From: a virus
DNA: 36,768 bases
Virus record (IMG/VR): IMGVR_UViG_3300003885_001289
Location: 1 to 36,768 of that record
Strand: one strand, 5' to 3'
Position 1 is the first letter of the stretch. Each line of letters starts with the position of its first letter. A program made the position numbers and the translations under genes. This document shows positions 32,159 to 36,768 of this stretch, piece after piece. The notes beneath the pieces were generated by a model. It saw nothing but the letters and a program-made list of their open reading frames with translations, made no database searches and had not been told where the DNA came from.

Positions 32159-33283
32159 ATGACCGCGATCATGCCACCGGCGGTCAAATTGCGGGACCCG
32201 TTTCCGCCTCATCGCGTGTTGGGAGAGGCTCAAGTTTCCGGGCTCCGCTATGGCTTCGCCATCGGTGAGACGGCGCCAATTCAGTTCGACGTTTCGCGCG
32301 CGGATCCGAACAACGGCGAGCTCTTCAAAGAAGGCGCCATGCTGTCCATTGAGAGACAGGACCGCGCGCATCTTTACGTTGGCTTCATCGCGGACGCTAT
32401 CGATTCGCTCGCCGGCGGGACGTCCGCGCTCACGGTATTGGATATCTTCGGCTCGCTCTTCGCAACCGGGATCACGTCAAAGGGATGGCCGGAGCAAGAT
32501 GCAAGCCTTGGAGAGATGCTCCGGCGCGTGTTGGGCGAAGCCATTCAGCGCGCGGAGCCGCCGCTTCTAGTCGAGCTGCCAACGACACACGGACCGCGGA
32601 TCGCCTTTACGCCGGCGGCTCATCAGCTAGACGATTTCATGAGGACCATGAGTGAATTCTCAGATTGGGAATGGCTGATCGACTCGGAGCTTTTCGGCGT
32701 TGGGCTCCGTCATCGGCTGATCTCCCGCCGGCGCTTGGGCCGGGACCTTCGGAGCGAGCTGACGTTTGAAGACGGAAAGCATTTCACAGGTGCGAAACTT
32801 CATCGCCGCGCTTCCGCCTATCTGAAGACGGCCGTTGCCGTTGGCGGCTCTGGAATCTTCGGCAGCCGGCCGGCCGCGCAAGCCAACGCCGCCGGCCGCG
32901 AAGAGCTCGGAACCCTACCGTCTGCCGTTGGCAGCGCGGAGCCGCCGGCGTCTCCGGCGCTGATGGGAACGGGCCTGAACATCGATTCATCGGTCACGAA
33001 TCAAGAGGCGTTGGCCGCCAACGCGCGGCGTCAGCACCATTCGACCGATAACGTGAAACACGCGCTCAGTTTCACGCTCTATGAGGCGGAGAACGCTGAC
33101 GGGCTCGAGGCAATCGACGCATCGAAGCTCGAGCTTGGAAGTCTCTACACGGCCCACTATGAGGATCTCGCGCTCGGGAAGCAGTATGTCAGAGACGTCC
33201 GGCTTCTAGGCTACTCATTCGACATTCAGACGGCCGCCATCGATTGCGTTGCCGAAGTGCTCGAGGAGGCTCACGTTGGCTGA
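32159..33283 (+). CDS. Tail hub-like protein (Gp37-type)
   Basis: 374 residues starting 4 bases after the previous gene. A first strand-rich domain (FAIGETAPIQFDVSRADPN, GAMLSIERQDRAHLYVGFI) followed by FAPAAHQL-like and WEWLIDSELFGVGLRHRL resembles siphovirus tail-tip hub proteins of the Gp37/Gp27 type. A Gly/Pro-rich linker (about 235-265) joins a C-terminal domain. Identification is by resemblance and position. Confidence 0.55.
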   Translation: MTAIMPPAVKLRDPFPPHRVLGEAQVSGLRYGFAIGETAPIQFDVSRADPNNGELFKEGAMLSIERQDRAHLYVGFIADAIDSLAGGTSALTVLDIFGSLFATGITSKGWPEQDASLGEMLRRVLGEAIQRAEPPLLVELPTTHGPRIAFTPAAHQLDDFMRTMSEFSDWEWLIDSELFGVGLRHRLISRRRLGRDLRSELTFEDGKHFTGAKLHRRASAYLKTAVAVGGSGIFGSRPAAQANAAGREELGTLPSAVGSAEPPASPALMGTGLNIDSSVTNQEALAANARRQHHSTDNVKHALSFTLYEAENADGLEAIDASKLELGSLYTAHYEDLALGKQYVRDVRLLGYSFDIQTAAIDCVAEVLEEAHVG

Positions 33284-33374
33284 TCCGATTGCATTGCTGA
33301 AGCCGGAGCAAGGCCAGCTGCTCCGCTTTCTGAAGCAGCTCCGCAAGGATGCGCGGAAGGCGGTCCGCGGCTGA
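33276..33374 (+). CDS. Very small protein, TTG start
   Basis: 32 residues from TTG 33276, with GAGGAGG at 33263-33269, the best-spaced Shine-Dalgarno in the area and better than most of its neighbours'. The peptide is basic and helical (LLRFLKQLRKDARKAVRG at its end). It overlaps the hub gene by 8 bases and the next gene by TGATG, so it may mainly couple translation. Confidence 0.45.
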   Translation: MADPIALLKPEQGQLLRFLKQLRKDARKAVRG

Positions 33375-33775
33375 TGGCCGTCCGCAACATTCAGCCAGGA
33401 GAACGCGCCGCCGCCCGGTTGGCTCTTGCTGTTGATGATGCCCGGCTGGAAAAGCTCAACGTCATAACCGACGAAGACGGCGGGTTCGCGACCTACACGA
33501 CTCACAACACGATCGCCGGCATGGGCGCAGTCCTGCCAAGGCTCGCCCAAGGCCGGGGCTGGTGGCGGTTGGCGTTGGGCGTCGTAGAGCGGACAAGGGC
33601 GGCGGGGCATACGCGCGGCGAGTTTACCGTTGATACCAAGGCGGTGATGCGGCTGATCGAGCGCACGTTCAAGGTCGCTGCGACGGTGATCGGAGAGGGC
33701 GATAACGGACCGGCGGCCTGGCGAATCGAAGTCGATCTGGCTGACGCTGAAGCCCAACTGAGGCGCGTACTGTGA
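33374..33775 (+). CDS. Hypothetical tail-tip protein, 133 residues
   Basis: Unrecognised. Begins with a short ordered segment (QPGERAAARLALAVDDARL) and has strand-like regions toward the end (GPAAWRIEVDLADAEAQ). Its base composition differs from the rest: GAGCTC and CTCGAG, abundant elsewhere, are absent. Coupled by TGATG upstream and GTGA downstream. Confidence 0.45.
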   Translation: MAVRNIQPGERAAARLALAVDDARLEKLNVITDEDGGFATYTTHNTIAGMGAVLPRLAQGRGWWRLALGVVERTRAAGHTRGEFTVDTKAVMRLIERTFKVAATVIGEGDNGPAAWRIEVDLADAEAQLRRVL

Positions 33776-34515
33776 GGTTCGATATGGATCTGGCGGACTC
33801 GCTGCACATCATCGGCCCGCCCGGTCACGTCTTCGAGCATCTCACGGCTGAGCCTAACCTCGCTAGGCTGCTCTTCTCAGGAGGATCAAAGACGAGCATT
33901 GAGCGCGCCATCTTAAACTTTGACGTGAGCGCTCTCTCGGGTCTGGACTACTCGGGTGCGGTGTTGCATCGAAACATCGAAAACGTCATAGACGGCGGCG
34001 GCGACTTGATGCAGATCGCGCGGTGTACCCGCCCCAACGACGTGCATCGCACTGGGGCCGCCCGGACCGACTGGGTTGAATACGATCACGGAACGCCGAA
34101 CGCCTGGACGTCCAGCGGGGGCGGCGGCGACTTTGTAGACGCCTTCCGCTACGACGCCGCATCGGCGACCGGAGCCCACGAGATCACAGACGCGGGCCTG
34201 GAGACACTCGTTGAGGATGCCGTAGACAATCGCTCGGGCATCCTCTCGATCTTCATCATGTGCCACGACGAGCGCGACGTCGGCGACGACCGGGGCGAGT
34301 GGTGGACGGGTGTGTCAGTAGGGGACGCGCTCAACCCATACATCATGGTGAACCTCCCTGCGGAGGAACGCCCGCCTCGGTCCGGCATCGCCGGCGCCCA
34401 ACTCTTCACCAGCACGAACAAGATCGATCCGTTGCTCGCGATACGGCCGGAGGGCGGTCACGTCCGGGCGCTCCGCCTCGCGCGGCGGGAAGTCTCGCGG
34501 AGGTTGAGAGAATGA
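33772..34515 (+). CDS. Putative receptor-binding protein with DNRLRE-like beta domain
   Basis: 247 residues from a GTG start overlapping the previous stop. The first 200 residues have the feel of a DNRLRE/jelly-roll carbohydrate-binding fold: SIERAILNFDVSALSGLD, then VEYDHGTPNAW, HEITDAGLETLVEDAV and ILSIFIMCHDE. No catalytic site seen. Located at the end of the tail genes just before lysis genes, where host-recognition proteins often sit. It also has foreign-looking composition, which fits exchange of receptor modules. Confidence 0.55.
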   Translation: MRFDMDLADSLHIIGPPGHVFEHLTAEPNLARLLFSGGSKTSIERAILNFDVSALSGLDYSGAVLHRNIENVIDGGGDLMQIARCTRPNDVHRTGAARTDWVEYDHGTPNAWTSSGGGGDFVDAFRYDAASATGAHEITDAGLETLVEDAVDNRSGILSIFIMCHDERDVGDDRGEWWTGVSVGDALNPYIMVNLPAEERPPRSGIAGAQLFTSTNKIDPLLAIRPEGGHVRALRLARREVSRRLRE

Positions 34516-34814
34516 CGTTGCCTGGTGATGAGCTCGAGGATCTCGATCCGCTCCGACCGGCGGAGCTCGAGCGTCTAGGCGATCACGATCTCCTGATCGT
34601 CATGGCGGTTGAAATGCGCCACGCGCGCCGGCATACGCGGGATCAGAACGTGTTGCTCACAGAGCAGAACGGGCGGATCGGGCGGCTTGAGAAATGGCAG
34701 CTGCGCGTTATCGCCGCCGGCTCGACGGTCACGGCCGCGGCAATGGCGCTGCTCGCAGTATTGGCGCTTCCGGGTGTCCGGGAGGCAATCGGACAGGCTC
34801 TAGCAGGAGGTTAG
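34512..34814 (+). CDS. Small membrane protein with coiled coil, putative holin-associated
   Basis: 100 residues from ATG 34512 (ATGA overlap; a longer in-frame version from 34260 is rejected). The soluble N-terminal part ends in a helix (RDQNVLLTEQNGRIGRLEKW) followed by one membrane segment (about 68-88). This form resembles XhlA-like lysis helpers. It is coupled to the tail gene and lies right before the holin candidate. Confidence 0.5.
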   Translation: MTLPGDELEDLDPLRPAELERLGDHDLLIVMAVEMRHARRHTRDQNVLLTEQNGRIGRLEKWQLRVIAAGSTVTAAAMALLAVLALPGVREAIGQALAGG

Positions 34815-34819
34815 ACAGG

Positions 34820-35110
34820 ATGCAGAGAGAAGAGAGTTGGAGACGGACGCTCGCGAGGCTCAGTCTCTTCGCCTTGATCGCGTTCCTAGTGATCGCCGCG
34901 GTGATCTTCCTCGCGATCTATGGCGCCATGAGAAACCCGGAGGCGGACTATACGGCGCTTGCCGTTGGCGTCCTAGTAAACGGAACGGCAACCCTGATCG
35001 GCGCTGCAGCGCTCGCCTCAAGGCTCTCCAGCCGGGATCCGCCTGATCCGCCGGTGCTGAATACTACGGTCACAACGCCGCCGGCGGGTCCGCTGGCGGG
35101 GTCGTCATGA
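34820..35110 (+). CDS. Putative holin, two membrane helices
   Basis: 96 residues from ATG 34820 with AGGAGG 10 bases upstream. A basic N-terminus precedes two hydrophobic helices, about 14-37 (LFALIAFLVIAAVIFLAIYG) and about 44-69, then a Pro-rich polar tail. This is a holin-like topology, and it is directly followed by the endolysin gene with an ATGA overlap. Holins time lysis by making membrane holes. No dual-start motif was identified. Confidence 0.6.
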   Translation: MQREESWRRTLARLSLFALIAFLVIAAVIFLAIYGAMRNPEADYTALAVGVLVNGTATLIGAAALASRLSSRDPPDPPVLNTTVTTPPAGPLAGSS

Positions 35111-35970
35111 GCGATAGCCCTAATCTGCCGAAGCTCGAGCTGGGCGGCATCGTTGTTTGGGATGCTCGGCAATGGTTCCCGGACAAGGGCAACAGCGGCG
35201 CGGTTGTCTTCCGTCCGCGCGCGCCGGCGGACGTCGCAGAGATCGCGATCCATCATGACGCGGTTGCTTTCTCCGGTCTCGATCTCGACTTCGACGGCTC
35301 AACGGTTGATGAAGAGCGCGCGCGAATGCAGGCGTCGTATAACTGGCACACGAAGTATTGGCCAACCTCGCAGGACAATCGCGGCGACGGCTGGAATTGG
35401 CCGGCCATGGGATATCACCTCTACGTCTTCCCGAAGAGCGGCCGGATCTACCTCGTGGGCGATCTCGCCACAATCCGCGCTCACGTCGCTAATCGGAACA
35501 CGCCCAGTATCGGCATCGTGGGCGCTGGCGACTTTACGCGCCGGCGGCCTGGCGGGATGCTGATCGTCGCCTACGGCCAGGCGGCCGCGTGGTCCTGGCT
35601 GTGGCGTGGCGCCCAGCTCCCGATCGACGGGCATCGCGTTTGGGCGGCAAAGAATCCGCCGGCTGTCCGGGCGGCGTGGGGAACCTCATGCCCCGGCAAC
35701 ACTCACGCGAGCTGGATCCCGGACGTTCGGCGCATCGCGAAGCAAGCATACGAGTCAATTATGGAGGATGACAGCATGACATTCATAGGCGTAGGCCACG
35801 ACAAAGCCAAGACCGGCCGGGACTTCGAGAGCTTCCGCCTCTACGTTGGCCCGAACGGCTTGGAGCGAGAAAAGATCGGGACCAAAGAGGAACGCTTGGC
35901 GCTGGCGGCCGCCGGCTATCCGCTTAGGGAGCTGACGCGCGAGCAGTTGGAGCAGTACGCGGAGCGCTAG
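35107..35970 (+). CDS. Endolysin: N-acetylmuramoyl-L-alanine amidase (Amidase_2/PGRP)
   Basis: 287 residues. Zinc ligands are visible: H49 or H50 in AIHHDA, H176 in DGHRVW and C195 in TSCPG. The YNWHTKYWP and MGYHLYVFPKSGRIYLVGD blocks are typical of phage amidases, which cut the amide bond between muramic acid and L-alanine in peptidoglycan. A distinct C-terminal part from about 224 may bind the cell wall. No signal peptide, so it needs the holin. Its last codon overlaps the opposing gene. Confidence 0.9.
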   Translation: MSDSPNLPKLELGGIVVWDARQWFPDKGNSGAVVFRPRAPADVAEIAIHHDAVAFSGLDLDFDGSTVDEERARMQASYNWHTKYWPTSQDNRGDGWNWPAMGYHLYVFPKSGRIYLVGDLATIRAHVANRNTPSIGIVGAGDFTRRRPGGMLIVAYGQAAAWSWLWRGAQLPIDGHRVWAAKNPPAVRAAWGTSCPGNTHASWIPDVRRIAKQAYESIMEDDSMTFIGVGHDKAKTGRDFESFRLYVGPNGLEREKIGTKEERLALAAAGYPLRELTREQLEQYAER

Positions 35971-36245
35971 CGGTTCCGCCGGAGCTGCTCGAGCAGCCAT
36001 GCCTGCTCCGCGCGATCGCCTTTGCGGCGGATCTTGCCATCATCGCCCATCTCGAGCGTTACCGACTTGTCACGCTTGGCGACGTAGTACGGTAAGTAGA
36101 GGATGCCGAAGCCGATGAAAAACCAGACCAAACTGAATTGCTTCTTCTTCGTCAGCTGGGCGATCCCGTCGCCACGGTAGGCGACAATGAAGCCGGCCTT
36201 CATATAACGCGCGATCTCTTGGTCTAATGCGTCCGTTGCTGCCAT
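35967..36245 (-). CDS. Small membrane protein, leftward
   Basis: 92 residues. A soluble start (QEIARYMKAGFIVAYRGDGIAQL), a central hydrophobic stretch (FSLVWFFIGFGILYLPYYV, about 37-55), then a charged C-terminal region with VTLEMGDDGKIRRKGD. The single or hairpin membrane segment and opposite strand suggest a lysogenic gene such as a superinfection-exclusion factor, but this is a guess. It shares the CTAG stop with the endolysin gene and lies 58 bases downstream of the integrase. Confidence 0.55.
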   Translation of the reverse strand: MAATDALDQEIARYMKAGFIVAYRGDGIAQLTKKKQFSLVWFFIGFGILYLPYYVAKRDKSVTLEMGDDGKIRRKGDRAEQAWLLEQLRRNR

Positions 36246-36303
36246 CGTTTCGCCGCCTTTCGGAATTCGCCGGCGTGTGATGATTTGTGGCAGAGTCTAG
36301 CAG

Positions 36304-36768
36304 CTAGCCGGCGTATTCCTCAAGCAGTTCGATCCCGCGCTGCTTCTCTAGCGCGCGGTCCGCAGCTCCCCATTCGAGGTAATGCAATGTTGTAGCGAGC
36401 CGGGCATGGCCCATCAGGAGCTGGAGTGAATGCGGATCCTTCGCTCGCTCATCGAAAAGATGCGCGAAGGTGGTCCGGAATCGATGCGGGAAGGCATGGA
36501 CGGACGCGCGCTTTCCCAGTCTGTAAATGACGTAGTAGAAGCCCATCCTCGTTAGTTGTCCGCCGCGATTATTCAGCCATACAGGACCGTCGCGATCTTC
36601 GAGGTATTGATCGAGGGCTCCCATTGCGATCGCGCCGGGGGCAACGAGCCGATTGCGTTTCCCCTTCCCGCGGACCTTGATATAGCCGGCTTCAAGATCG
36701 ATATCCCCGCGCTGCATGCCCGCAATTTCAGCGAGCCGGCAACCTGTAACAAACAGGATGAAGATCAT
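36304..36768 (-). CDS. int: Tyrosine recombinase integrase, 5' part cut by the window edge
   Basis: 154 residues of the catalytic end. Numbered from the first methionine, the conserved residues are R11 in TGCRLAEIAG, a lysine in GKGKRNR (about 35), H95 and R98 in PHRFRTTFAH, H121 in LLMGHARL, and nucleophile Y130 in TTLHYLEW. The gene continues beyond base 36768, so the N-terminal DNA-binding domains are missing here. It carries out site-specific integration, so the phage is temperate. An attachment site is expected nearby but none is recognised. Confidence 0.9.
   Translation of the reverse strand: MIFILFVTGCRLAEIAGMQRGDIDLEAGYIKVRGKGKRNRLVAPGAIAMGALDQYLEDRDGPVWLNNRGGQLTRMGFYYVIYRLGKRASVHAFPHRFRTTFAHLFDERAKDPHSLQLLMGHARLATTLHYLEWGAADRALEKQRGIELLEEYAG

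Noticed and set aside
36246-36303. Attachment site attP between integrase and membrane protein genes
   Set aside because: Only short repeats such as CTAG and GCCGGC are seen; no host sequence is available to define a core.

Overview
The window is about 36.8 kb of a GC-rich, almost gap-free genome. It is most of a temperate tailed phage or prophage with long-tailed (siphovirus-like) morphology and an HK97-type head. The support is one rightward series of packaging, head, connector, tail and lysis genes in canonical order, followed by a leftward tyrosine integrase that runs off the right edge. The host is not determined. Base composition, good Shine-Dalgarno sites and sigma70-like promoters fit a high-GC bacterium. 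An MmcB-like nuclease hints at Alphaproteobacteria, but several tail and metabolic genes look equally at home in actinobacterial phages.

Layout. (1) 1-12057: about 28 rightward genes, mostly joined by 4-base ATGA or 1-base TGATG overlaps, forming an early/middle operon. It holds an HNH protein, a replication-initiator-like pair, a DUF5131 protein, a JAMM metalloprotease, an MT-A70 adenine methyltransferase, an ASCH-like protein, a deoxyribosyltransferase-HTH fusion, a DNA-binding protein with a homing-endonuclease-associated repeat, a PAPS-reductase-like PP-loop protein, an ArpU/RinA-like late regulator, an MmcB-like nuclease and many unknown small genes. (2) 12058-12194: a promoter followed at once by two tandem terminator hairpins, the probable early/late boundary. 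(3) 12195-23820: HNH, terminase small and large subunits, portal, a head morphogenesis protein with a C-terminal ADP-ribosyltransferase domain, a prohead protease with an internal HTH, major capsid protein, and head-tail connectors. (4) 23831-34515: tail tube, a tandem zinc-ribbon protein, an intergenic promoter/structured RNA/terminator cassette, frameshifting tail chaperone, tape measure, distal tail and hub proteins, and a putative receptor-binding module of different base composition. (5) 34512-35970: two small membrane proteins and an amidase endolysin. (6) 35967-36768: leftward small membrane protein and integrase.

How it works together. The early genes probably supply replication, nucleotide or base chemistry and DNA protection. 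The ArpU/RinA-like protein is the natural candidate to switch on the late operon at about 12.1 kb. The late genes then build the head, fill it through the terminase and portal, assemble the tail and lyse the cell. The integrase allows lysogeny. No repressor, excision gene or attachment site could be assigned with confidence, and no tRNA, insertion sequence or CRISPR array was seen.

The least ordinary signals are the ADP-ribosyltransferase fusion, the HTH inside the protease/scaffold gene, the small-RNA-like cassette at 25.6-25.8 kb, the promoter-plus-tandem-terminator at 12.1 kb, and the cluster of early enzymes that could form a base- or RNA-modification module.
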